DNA of 10,440 nt, taken from assembly GCA_016748015.1 (NCBI GenBank), contig JAAOMT010000460.1:6019-16458 (forward strand). The letters are read 5' to 3'. The stretch comes from Geosiphon pyriformis. Taxonomy: Eukaryota; Glomeromycota; Glomeromycetes; Archaeosporales; Geosiphonaceae. The notes below the pieces were generated by a model that was not told where the DNA came from, made no database searches, and was given only the letters and a program-made list of their open reading frames with translations. Below, one piece after another: positions 1-8,190 of this stretch (within the stretch, counting starts at the first letter, position 1; the number at the start of each line of letters is the position of its first letter). Both the position numbers and the translations under genes were made by a program.

Positions 1-93
<93 letters not shown>

Positions 94-112
94 CATTATT
101 ATCATTATTATT
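1..112. repeat. (ATT)n microsatellite at the window edge
   Basis: The first 93 bases are an uninterrupted TTA/ATT trinucleotide array. It then degrades through two ATC interruptions before ending near 112. It probably continues to the left of the window, so its full length is unknown. It lies outside any supported gene. Confidence 0.97.
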
Positions 113-775
113 CAAGAATCCATGATTATCATCATGATTACATCACTTTTTTTCCCAATTCTAATAAAACTTTGCATCAATGAAGCTCAATTCAGTTATG
201 CAAGAATTCCAAGCTTCGTAAATTACTTGTCGTTGTCGTCGTTGTAGTTACTAAATAAAAAAAACTTTGATAAATTAGAAAATTAAATAGCATAAACTAT
301 TTTTACATTTTTTTTTTTTTTTTTCTAATTTTCATTTACTCATAAATATTAGAAACCTTCGATTGATTAATTGCGTGATTAAATTAATATAATTTTTTAC
401 TTCATTAGTTTCGGCCCGTCAATACCATTTATGAAATTTTAATTGATAAAAATTAGAGCATAAAAATTAACAAATAAAAAATTTATTAATATGGCCTCAT
501 TATCATTAAATTTTGACGATTCTTCTTTTACTAAAGGAACTATTGAATTTCCGTTCTTCTTAATCTATTCTTAATTGATGAAAACCAAAGATATCTGTTT
601 ATTATTTAGATTCCTCTCATTTCCAAACCTTAAAATCAGAATAGGATCTGAGCCGCTTGAGCCACTTTAGAGACTAGCTTTCTATCTCATACTTTATAAA
701 TTTTATGATGAATGTGAACACGTTTATCGTTCATCGTTTTCAATCTTTAGAGAATTTATTCTCAAATCTACATAA

Positions 776-931
776 CAGTAGTAGCAGTAGCAGTAGCAGC
801 AGCAGCAGCAGCAGTAGCAACAATAGTAACAATAGCAATAGTACAAACAGTAACAACAGTAACAACAGTAGCAGCACTAGCAGTAACAGTAGCAGTAACA
901 GTAGCAGCAGTAACACTAGGTGTAGCAGTCA
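776..931 (+). repeat. Imperfect AGC/AGT/AAC trinucleotide array
   Basis: About 155 bases of interspersed AGT, AGC and AAC triplets. Read in one plus frame it encodes Ser/Asn, as part of a 76-codon ORF starting at 705. The first 24 or so residues of that ORF are not repetitive, but I see no domain, promoter or splice context. The array resembles the Ser/Asn tracts found in real low-complexity proteins, so a decayed or unrecognised exon cannot be excluded. Confidence 0.85.
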
Positions 932-1339
932 TTAGTAGTAGTTTTATTACATAAAATTCAAAGATCTTCATTGTTCCGAACTTTAACAAATTGAAAAATA
1001 CCACTCGACTATTAAAGGAAATCTAATATTTACAAACCATAGGAAACCTTATCTGAAAACTCCCGATTGTACACTGTAATAATAAATTGTTTCCTTTCGT
1101 GAATGATTATGTGTACATGGATTTCTTTCATCCTTCTATTTTTTGAAATATACACCAAAAAAAAAAATTTCTCTAAATATGTAACAAACGGCTACATCAA
1201 TTTTTTAAAACTTTATCACACAATATATTTTATCGTTAACCCAAGAAAATGTTTTATGACATATTATTGATGGTTTAACTATAATGAATAGGTAACATTT
1301 TTAAGTAATCTCATTTATAAAAAAAATTCGCGTGGGCTA

Positions 1340-1396
1340 CGCAAAAAACCAGTTCAATGGTTTTTGTTCCCAAATAAGAGGTTCAAAGTTTTTGCG
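1340..1396. other. Two mutually exclusive stem possibilities
   Basis: AAAAACCA at 1344-1351 pairs with TGGTTTTT at 1358-1365 across a 6-nt loop. CGCAAAAA at 1340-1347 can instead pair with TTTTTGCG at 1389-1396. The two stems share bases, so only one can form at a time. The segment is more GC-rich than its surroundings. The pairing is seen in the sequence; any function is unknown. Confidence 0.4.
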
Positions 1397-1785
1397 ATCT
1401 CTGATGGTCATGTTTATCGTGTACATTATACAAAATATATATATGTATATATGAACATAATAACCACAGACCTTCTTTTGAATTTCTCGTGATAAGCATG
1501 ATGACACAGACGCACATAAAAATTTATTATTGATTTTCAGAATAGATGACCATAATTATTCAAAAATAAAAAAAACCCTTAAAGTTTCATTTTCACAGTT
1601 TCAGTTTCAGTTTTTGTTTTTTTTTTTGTTTTTTTTCTTATTTTGAACAACGGTACAGTTTCACACACCAAAATCAAAAAACATTTTGCCAATTCTTTTA
1701 TCCATGTTTCACCAATACTGAATTTTTTTTCATGTTTCAATCATTGAAAAAAAAAATTGGGAAAAAAAATATAGCTCGTTAAGTG

Positions 1786-1895
1786 TTATGTTATCTTATG
1801 TTATGTCAAGTTATCTTATTTTATGTTATGTCAAGTTATGTTATGTTATGTCAAGTTATGTTATGTTATGTCAAATTATGTTATGTTATGTTATG
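1786..1895 (+). repeat. TTATG pentamer minisatellite with nested 20-bp period
   Basis: There are 22 consecutive pentamers, mostly TTATG with TTATC and TTATT variants. The variant TCAAG/TCAAA recurs at 1806, 1831, 1851 and 1871. The last two intervals are exactly 20 bp, giving a higher-order unit of three TTATG plus one TCAAG. This suggests expansion by unequal exchange or slippage of 20-mers after an older pentamer array existed. Confidence 0.95.
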
Positions 1896-2182
1896 GGGAG
1901 GAATATAATTTTATGACGTTACAACTCCTTAAAATAAAAATAATTCTTCCTATTTTTTTTATTTTTTTTTTAAATCCAAAGGCACAAGGATAATTCTAAT
2001 TAAAAAAAAAAAAAAAAAATTTAAAATTTAAAATTTAAAATTTGAAGATAAATTTATCTAAAAACAGGTTTTATTGTAATGAGTGAATGTTGTGTGATCT
2101 ATTGAGTATTCCACAAGTATCTTCGATTTCCTAATCGCATTTTTTCAGTTTTTTGAAACCGGTTTAAAAAAAATTTAAAGTT

Positions 2183-2220
2183 TAATAATTATTTTTTTTT
2201 TAAAAAAAAAATAATTATTA
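2183..2220. repeat. Perfect 38-bp A/T-only palindrome
   Basis: Two 19-base arms (2183-2201 and 2202-2220) are exact reverse complements with no spacer. The arm reads TAATAATTA followed by a T run, and the other mirrors it with an A run. Pairing stops at 2182/2221. It contains no G or C. It could extrude as a cruciform, or be the symmetric footprint of slippage or a repair event. No flanking target duplication was seen. Confidence 0.9.
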
Positions 2221-2393
2221 TAATATATATCCATTATAAGGTTTATTTATCAACCTTTATTTTAACCTATTTGAGAATTTGTAATAACTTAAAAAATAAA
2301 TTTTTTTTTTCGGAAAAACTTTTATTCCTTATTGTTAACCCAACATGGTAAAAAAAAACTTATTTTTGTTTCCGACAAAGACGACGACGTTGA

Positions 2394-2411
2394 ACAACAA
2401 CAACAACAACA
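2394..2411 (+). repeat. Short (CAA)n run
   Basis: Six CAA units follow a short GAC repeat and TTG. No coding frame of interest surrounds it. Confidence 0.85.
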
Positions 2412-2769
2412 TTGCTAACTATGTATAATTTAAGACAATGCTCATTATTCAAGCTTTAATTAATTGTACATGTAATATGTAATCTTGATTCCCTCCCTCA
2501 TTACTTTCATCTATTACTCTACTAATACTTACTAGTAATAGGAATAAACCGTTTTCATAAAAGTTTCTTTCATAATCAAAATCTCCTGTTCGTTTATGAA
2601 AATTAATATTTTTTACATTATTAATCTTACTAAAGGTGAAAATTTGAAAAAATTAAATTATGTTATTTATAATTCTAAATATGAATTTTCTAAAAATCTA
2701 GATATATTATATAATTTTTTTGCAATTTGATTTCTTTTCGAATTTTAACTTTTTTATAGCCATAATGGA

Positions 2770-2789
2770 TATTATTATCATTATTATCA

Positions 2790-2822
<33 letters not shown>

Positions 2823-2827
2823 TACTA

Positions 2828-2875
<48 letters not shown>
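2770..2875. repeat. (ATT)n microsatellite
   Basis: About 105 bases of ATT/TTA with early ATC interruptions and one break near 2821-2829 (ATTACTAATT). It gives poly-Ile translations on both strands, which are not genes. Confidence 0.95.
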
Positions 2876-3775
2876 TTCACAAAAATGTTTAGCGTCATGT
2901 CAATAAAAGACGTGAATATGCAATGGTTGATTGAGAATGTCAATTATGGTACTTTTTTAAGATTTTTGGCATTCATGATACATCAAATAAAAATGTTACA
3001 ATTATTTGCTATTTTACAAGATCACTATTATTTTTGAATTCCCTAGTTTGAAGATGATGAAAAGTTCAAAATAGTGAGAGGAATGATAAGTAACATTCCC
3101 CGAGAAAAAAAAAAGTCAAGATTCAGAAATAAAAATAACTAGACGATAGAGAAGTGAATGAAGACAGTAGTAGAAATAACAGTATAATAAGAATTTGACT
3201 TTTTTCATAGATCCCAGATCTACCGGTGAGTGATAATGGTCGTTTTTTGATTATGAAAATGGGGTTTGTTTGTTGGGATTGTTCGTTTGGAGAAAAAAAG
3301 GATTAAAAAAATCACACCCACACACAAAGACAAGCACCCGAGTCTCACTACTTTCAAAGTTATCACGAGCCCGTTGTGCAAAACTATAAAAACAAATTTC
3401 AACAAATAAAATGGAACCAATTACAAATAAAAAAAAGGGGAATCGGGAAAGGGGATATCATTCACTAATGTTAGGGAAGATTATGTACCGGAAAGGTGTG
3501 AATGATACTTGACGAAGTGAAAGGACAAAAAATTTTTAAAAAAAGTAAAAAATTCACCACAAACACACCATATTTTGAATTGACTATGTACGATAGCGTG
3601 TTGTGGTTAAAAGTAAAGATTAAAAAAAAACAAAAACAAAAAAAAAACAATTAAAAAAACAAAAAAAAGAAAAACTAGATGGTACAGTATTACAAAAAAT
3701 CGTGATACATATACAAATTATCAAACTTTTTGTGTAACTATACTCTGGAAAAATAAAACTATTTATAATCAACGA
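2876..3775 (-). other. 3' flank of the GATA-factor gene, probable 3' UTR in its right part
   Basis: This stretch is less repetitive than the rest of the left flank and lies directly downstream of the minus-strand stop codon. On the transcript strand it is rich in U tracts, for example 3540-3670. No AATAAA occurs on the minus strand from 3000 to 3775; the nearest weak candidate is TATAAA just after the stop (3762-3767), which seems too close. The transcript end is therefore undetermined. The one longer minus frame (3220-3420) has no recognisable domain and lacks support. Confidence 0.4.
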
Positions 3776-4868
3776 TCAAACGCACGTGTAAATAACATCC
3801 ATTGGACTTCTGTTCATTATCGATTGAGATCCCGACATATTTACAACGTTATCAACAGCATTGCTTGCAACAATAAATGGTGATTGATCCACTAAATTTG
3901 TTGAATTTGTAAAGGAATTCGCGTACATATCACCATTTTGTAAAAGTTTTTCCGGCTGACCAAAAATTGAAGCTAAAGAATTTGGAACATCAAAATGTTT
4001 TGCTTCTGTTGTTTGTTGCATACCAGACATTGACACGATTGAACTGGCCGAATGTGATCGTTGAAATGGGGGATATTGAAGTGAGCCTGGTTGATTAGTT
4101 ATCGGTGACGATGATATCCCGACATTAAGCTGTTGAGACATATGATGATATGATTGGGACTGCTGTTGTTGTTGTTGTTGTTGTTGTTGTGAGTGTGCAA
4201 AGGTTATCATGGATGCTTGAGCTGGTTGAGCACGAACGAATGGTTGTTGTTCAATGGTAGGATAACCCATCATTAAAGCATATCCTTGATTTGAATGGGG
4301 ATGATGATGATGATGAATATCCAGATGTTGTGATGGTTGACGTAATCGTAATTGTTGATGCCCCGTGATGAATTGATGTTCGTCGGAAGAGAACCTTCGC
4401 TGCCTTTTGGGTAACGATGGCTGCCTTGTACTAAAAGCTGTAGTCACGAATTGACCGCTGTTAGTAGGAGTTAAGCTTGATAAAAATGACTGTGATCCCA
4501 CCATATTGTGTACTGAATGTGATTGGGAAAATACATTTCACAATGACATTCTTTTACCCATACACTCATGATAGTACCACCCGTTCAAATTTGAAATGTT
4601 CCCTTACCAGGTTTTGGGGCTTTCCCAGCAGCAGTCGTTCCACCACGATTTCGTTTTTTTATAACGTCCGTTTTCAAACTTAAAGGTCGAACAACACCGT
4701 GTAATTTTAAAAATAATCCACAGGCGTTGCACAAAGGTTGACCGTCAGGATTTCTTCGCCATAATGGAGTCGTTTGAGTATGACAATTTGTACAAGTGGT
4801 AGGATTAGTTGATTTATGGGAAGAACTGGTCAAATTATTATTACTGTTATTAGTATTACTGTCATTAC

Positions 4869-4910
<42 letters not shown>

Positions 4911-5403
4911 TACTATTAAGATTGTTGTTATTGTTGTTGTTGTTGTTGTTGCCACTATTATTATTATCATTTATGACATCTTTTGATAATGAGGATGTAG
5001 TTGCCGTTGCTGCTGCTGATGATGATGAGTTATATGTAGATGATTGTATTTCATCACAATGAGATGGTGACCGAGGCCGCTTACTGGTTGGTGAAGCAGC
5101 TCTTTCACTTACTATTAAAGATGAAGAACTAGTCATATCGACGTCACTCCCATCACCACTTAATAATAATGGAGGAGGTGGGGACGCCAATACGTTAAAA
5201 GTGTTTTTGTTATTCATGCTATGATCAATGATTGATAATGATAAAGAATTGTCAGAGGAATGTCTTTGGTTGTTAATGTTTGTTTGAATGGGTTTATCAT
5301 GTTTGTCTTCACTGAGATTACTTCCAGTATTAAAAGTGTTTGGATTGGTATTATTTTGACTATGATCTGAATTCATCATGGTGAATGAAGTCACTGTTGG
5401 TGG

Positions 5404-5451
<48 letters not shown>

Positions 5452-7200
5452 GGATGAGGATGCAAGTAATTGTGAAGGATTAATGCTGGAAAATGGGGTT
5501 GTAGAATTTTGCGTCGTATCAACACCGCTCATCATATTGTACATTTTGACAAAATCAAATAACGGGGAATCTGATTGACCGGATATTAAATCGGTGCCAG
5601 ATGAATAATTATGGAAATAGTACCCAGCACTCTCTTCTGGTGTGATTGGGGTACTGCTTGCCGAATGATCAATTGGAATACCTGGAAAATGGGGAATAAT
5701 AATCGAGTCAATAAATGAATCTTTAAAAAAAAAAAGCAAGTAAAATTAAAATTTTATATCAACCTGCAGTGGCAGCGGCACCATAAGTCTCCAAAGTGTG
5801 TTGACCATATGGGGAGTTATATGTTAAATTATATTGAGCATTTGAAGATGTGATAGATGCAGACATTGAATCAGATATATCTGTATCTGAATCATCACCG
5901 AGGTCATTGGGAATGGTAATGCTTGATTGAGATATCGAGGAGTTAAATTGAGATTGTCGTCGCTAAGATTTCGTTAGAGAAAAGAAATCACGTGTTAAAT
6001 TTAATAATAAAAGTAATAATAGTAGTAGTAGTAGTAGTAGCAGTAGTAGTAGTGACATAAAGTGAAATGAAAATTTTTACCTTTTTATAAGCCATACAAT
6101 TTGGAATTGAAATTATACCTTTGGTTGCGCGTGATAACGGTAAAGTGTATGGTACGTTGTGTGGGGTGTTAATTCGTGTAGGTAAACCTGCTGTTGTATT
6201 TCTCCTTCCCATAAGATTTTGGGATGTTTGTGATGGAAAACCGTAATCTGAAGTGGCTGACGCCTCGAAAACAAATGGATTATAGCCAGAAGAAGACGAA
6301 GAAGCAGGAGTTTCAAAACCAGAAGAAGGGTTTGAACAATTTGTAGTCAATGATGCCATTGGGATTGGTATAGCAGATGTCATGGATGAAAGAACGGGTG
6401 AGGAGGATGAGGCTGAAGAAACTGATCGATTTTCATCGTTAATACTTGAATCTGGAGATGCAACCATTCCCGAATGATCTTCAAAAAACATGATTTTATT
6501 AAAAGTATTTTCATTCTTTTGTCGATTATTATGAGCAGAACTTGGTGTCATTGCAATGTCTTGTTGTGTTTGACCAATTTCAGATGACTCGGACATATGA
6601 ATGTCTCCAAATTGATACGAATCGATTCCTTCTTGAAGATTTCTATTGGAAAAAAAAAAGAATAAAAAAAGAATAAAGTTGAATTAGTTTTAGAGATATA
6701 AACTAACATAATCATATATAATAGATTGATCGTTTAAAAATTTAAACCACTTACTCGCTAGATCTTGATATTTTAAAGGTTTGTGTAGAGGTTAGGGAAG
6801 AAGTTGGTAGACCGGAAATAGTGCTTGCCGAGGTTATGGAACAAGTAGGACTTATTGGAGGACTTGTTGGATTATTCTGTCGCTCAAAATTTGATTGCTC
6901 ATAACTCCAAGTGTCACGTTTTCGTAATGAAATTGCCATGGCACGCCAAGTCAAATTCTCTAGTCGTCTACCGTTTGGTAAAGCGTCCTTTGCTTTGCTA
7001 TAAAGTCGCCAGACGGACGCCGCCAGCGGGTCTTTTTTTGCCTCATTTACCCGAGTATCTTGGTTGGTTAACAACGACGACGACGACGATAGTTCCATAT
7101 GGTTATCGGATTGTCGTCTTCTTGGTGGAAAGTTATAGGGTTCTTTAAGTTCAATTTGATATGGAAACTGGGAGGAGGTTATATCTTCACTTGAAAACAT
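3776..7200 (-). CDS. areA: AreA/NIT2-type GATA transcription factor, five coding exons
   Basis: Predicted nuclear zinc-finger activator of nitrogen-catabolic genes. Coding segments on the minus strand are 7200-6755, 6642-6081, 5962-5764, 5681-4608 and 4512-3776: 3018 nt, 1005 residues plus TGA. Intron phases are 2, 0, 1 and 1, and all fit. Domains: AreA-family N-terminal domain at about 57-95 (short motifs [21 protein letters not shown]), then a single GATA finger at 699-723 with Cys699, 702, 720 and 723 and a basic arm to about 748. The long linkers are Ser/Thr/Asn-rich: Ser tract 477-495, Asn-rich 641-686, His tract 827-831, Gln tract 869-878. Basic clusters at 335-338, 603-606 and 796-800 may be nuclear localisation signals. 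The length is close to Neurospora NIT2. The start is the first possible ATG: none lies upstream for 1,020 nt, and an A sits at -3. The C-terminus does not resemble the ascomycete AreA end. Other GATA regulators are a less likely reading because of the AreA-family domain. Splice sites are my inference. Confidence 0.88.
4513..4607 (-). other. areA: Intron 4 (95 nt, phase 1)
   Basis: Donor GTAAGG after CCTG; acceptor CAATCACATTCAG before TACACAAT. It splits the codon for Val761, just downstream of the basic arm. The branch site is unclear. Retention would add six residues after the split codon (which would then read Gly), then a stop, yielding a protein with both the AreA domain and the finger but no C-terminal 245 residues. 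Confidence 0.8.
4645..4794 (-). other. areA: GATA zinc finger and basic arm (residues about 699-748)
   Basis: Four zinc ligands, Cys699, Cys702, Cys720 and Cys723, give the C-X2-C-X17-C-X2-C spacing of the single fungal-type finger. Hallmarks [17 protein letters not shown] and LFLKLHG are intact. The following VVRPLSLK, then DVIKKRNR, is the basic arm that contacts DNA next to the finger in AreA. No ligand or DNA-contact position appears lost, so DNA binding to HGATAR sites is expected. Confidence 0.95.
5682..5763 (-). other. areA: Intron 3 (82 nt, phase 1), alternative acceptor at 5721
   Basis: Donor GTTGAT after GCAG is atypical beyond GT. Acceptor CCCCATTTTCCAG at 5682 is preferred, with a TTGAC branch-like motif upstream. 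A second acceptor, TTTAAAG, ends at 5721. It would shrink the intron to 43 nt and add 13 residues in the same frame. Both keep the downstream frame open. I favour the 82-nt form by size and polypyrimidine context. An unspliced transcript stops at once (GGT TGA). Confidence 0.68.
5963..6080 (-). other. areA: Intron 2 (118 nt, phase 0) containing an ACT microsatellite
   Basis: Donor GTAAAA after AAAAAG; acceptor AAATCTTAG before CGACGACAA; branch motif CTAAC close to the acceptor. The intron holds an (AGT)n array at about 6016-6054 on the plus strand and a CACGTG. It joins Lys336 to Arg337, creating the basic cluster KKRR. Retention would add about 30 residues, then a stop. Confidence 0.82.
6643..6754 (-). 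other. areA: Intron 1 (112 nt, phase 2)
   Basis: Donor GTAAGT follows AGCGA, and acceptor TTTCCAATAG precedes AAATCTTC. A CTAAT branch-like motif lies about 45 nt before the acceptor. Splicing joins GA to A (Glu149) and continues in frame through N-L-Q-E-G into the open frame with Met165. If the intron is kept, a TAA follows Glu149 at once, leaving only the AreA-family domain. Confidence 0.85.
6916..7032 (-). other. areA: AreA-family N-terminal domain (residues about 57-95)
   Basis: Residues D57 to R95 contain the conserved pattern DPLA-x3-WRLYSKAK, then LPNGRR and ENLTWRAMA, ending in SLRKR. This matches the fungal domain known as DUF1752/GATA_AreA that marks nitrogen-regulatory GATA factors. 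It lies wholly in exon 1. The domain's biochemical role is poorly defined in the family. Its presence with a finger of AreA type is what separates this protein from other fungal GATA factors. Confidence 0.88.
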
Positions 7201-7376
7201 TTTTGAATATTTGTATTTTCCACTTTTGGGTCTTTAGGGGAAAAGTTTAAAAGGTTGTAAAAGATGAGTAGAATCAGTTTATGAAGAGCGTGTGAGTTGA
7301 AAGTCGTTCCTTGTTTGGTATAGGTGGGGAAACTAATTAAACTATCGACAAAAATATTGTTATTGGTTTTTTTTTA

Positions 7377-7400
7377 TTGTTGTTGTTGTTGTTGTTGTTG
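7377..7400 (-). repeat. (CAA)8 in the probable 5' leader
   Basis: Eight TTG units on the plus strand read as CAA in the areA transcript. CAA repeats are unstructured in RNA and are known elsewhere (for example in a plant-virus leader) to favour scanning. A role here is speculative. Confidence 0.85.
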
Positions 7401-7645
7401 GATGCAATTTTTTGACGTTTCGGTTCCTGTCCGTCTTTTTTTTATTATTGCTGGCTTTTCTTTCCTTCTTTAGTCGGAAAAAAATAAGGGTAATAAGGTA
7501 GCAAGTGAAGTGAAGTGAAGTGGAAGGGAGGACGGTGGATGTTTTGAATAATTTTTCGAGATTTGATTAAGAGATGAAAATGAGGAAACTTTTTTTTTTT
7601 TTACAAAAATTGGCCGAACGAAGATGATGATAATGAAGAAGAAGG

Positions 7646-7669
7646 TGATGATGATGATGATGATGATGC
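7646..7669 (-). repeat. (CAT)n trinucleotide run upstream of areA
   Basis: A GATG/ATG run on the plus strand reads as CATCATCAT on the areA strand, so despite its composition it adds no start codon to that strand. It falls close to the predicted transcription start. Confidence 0.9.
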
Positions 7670-7707
7670 AAAAAAATTATAAGAAAAAATGAAGTGCGAG
7701 TGCTCAA

Positions 7708-7715
7708 TTTTTATA
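7708..7715 (-). promoter_or_regulatory. Candidate TATA box for areA
   Basis: On the minus strand the sequence reads CTATAAAAATTGAGC, giving TATAAAAA about 510 nt upstream of the start codon. A second TATAAAAA lies further upstream at about 7968-7976. In DNA this AT-rich such matches arise often by chance, so this is only a plausible core promoter. Confidence 0.3.
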
Positions 7716-7872
7716 GTTTTTTGTTTTCTATTGTCTGATGTCAAAAAGATAATTTTTTAGCGGAAAAAAAAAAAGCACAGACAAAGTTACTTTTTTTAAA
7801 ATCTTGGATTCGTGTGTTAAAAGCTTTTTTCAAGTTACACTTGATCTTACTAATCGAGCACTAGTCTACTTT

Positions 7873-7880
7873 TCACGTGA
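7873..7880. promoter_or_regulatory. TCACGTGA E-box palindrome upstream of areA
   Basis: A perfect 8-bp palindrome with CACGTG core, the site type bound by fungal bHLH factors such as Cbf1 and Pho4 homologues. It sits about 160 bp upstream of the candidate TATA box, a sensible promoter position. It stands out against the AT-rich background, but no binding evidence exists. Confidence 0.3.
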
Positions 7881-8095
7881 TTAGGAAAGAGATATTTGAA
7901 GCTTGCTTTTTACGAATATGATAAAGTAATAATTTTTAAATTTTTATACTTCTCAAAGAGGCTGTGAGGTTTTTTATAAGAAATATGAACTTGATTTATA
8001 GTAAAGCCGAATCTCTAGCGTAAATTAAATTTTTGTATATAGTTGATAAACAATATAAAGGAATAATAAAAATAAAGTAAGCTAAATTAAAATGA

Positions 8096-8190
8096 AGTAA
8101 AAGTAAAGTAAAGTAAAGTAAAGTAAAGTAAAGTAAAGTAAAGTAAAAGTAAAAATAAAAATAAAAATAAAAGTAAAAGTAAAAGTAAAG
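8096..8190 (+). repeat. (AAGTA)n pentamer array with decayed tail
   Basis: About nine perfect AAGTA units run from 8101 to 8145, followed by AAAAT and AAAGT variants to about 8190. It lies upstream of the candidate areA promoter. It contains no C, so it contributes nothing to the expected ATG count on the minus strand. Confidence 0.95.

Larger units (their letters stand above)
113..1785. other. AT-rich intergenic stretch without a supported gene
   Basis: No frame shows a protein with credible composition here. The longest frames (705-935 plus, 768-1004 minus) are translations of the trinucleotide array at 776-931. A 27-codon ORF starts at 491 but has no usable splice donor. T-runs occur at about 307-324 and 1615-1638, and a CAGTTT triplicate near 1598. 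A compact hairpin region at 1340-1396 is listed separately. No tRNA or other RNA gene was recognised. Confidence 0.7.
1896..2769. other. AT-rich intergenic stretch without a supported gene
   Basis: This contains an A-run at about 2002-2019, then three TTTAAAA units to 2043, the palindrome at 2183-2220, a short CAA run at 2394-2411, and otherwise unstructured AT-rich sequence. Open frames here are short or come from the neighbouring ATT array. I see no coding, tRNA or splice evidence. Confidence 0.7.
7201..7680 (-). other. areA: Probable 5' leader of the areA gene
   Basis: If the TATA-like element at 7708-7715 is used, transcription would start roughly at 7650-7680, giving a leader of about 450-480 nt. 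On the transcript strand it contains (CAT) and (CAA) repeats, pyrimidine- and A-rich stretches, and no ATG at all, so no upstream ORF starting with AUG. A candidate leader intron could not be confirmed. The transcription start is inferred, not observed. Confidence 0.4.
7628..8049 (+). promoter_or_regulatory. HGATAR motifs in the areA upstream region
   Basis: TGATAA occurs at 7628-7633, 7919-7924 and 8044-8049, and AGATAA at 7747-7752, all on the plus strand. One further site, CTATCG (CGATAG on the minus strand), lies at 7342-7347. These are the AreA consensus and would allow autoregulation, known for some fungal nitrogen GATA genes. Given the AT content, about this number is expected by chance in 1 kb. 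Confidence 0.2.

Noticed and set aside
491-574. 27-codon ORF beginning MASLSLNFDD
   Set aside because: Mixed composition, but too short; there is no GT donor within it that could join it to another exon, and no recognisable family.
705-935. 76-codon plus ORF with a long Ser/Asn tail
   Set aside because: More than half is the trinucleotide array; no domain, no splice context, and the opposite frame (768-1004) is equally open for the same reason.
2707-3037. Poly-Ile frames on both strands
   Set aside because: Direct translation of the ATT array; not membrane proteins.
3220-3420. 66-codon minus ORF with hydrophobic residues
   Set aside because: Hydrophobicity follows from T-rich sequence; it lies in the probable 3' UTR of areA and shows no conserved motif.
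4796-5578. Plus frames rich in Leu or Asp opposite exon 4
   Set aside because: Shadows of the Asn and Ser tracts of areA on the other strand.
6855-7148. 97-codon plus ORF opposite exon 1
   Set aside because: Antisense shadow of the AreA-domain exon; the minus frame carries the recognisable domain.
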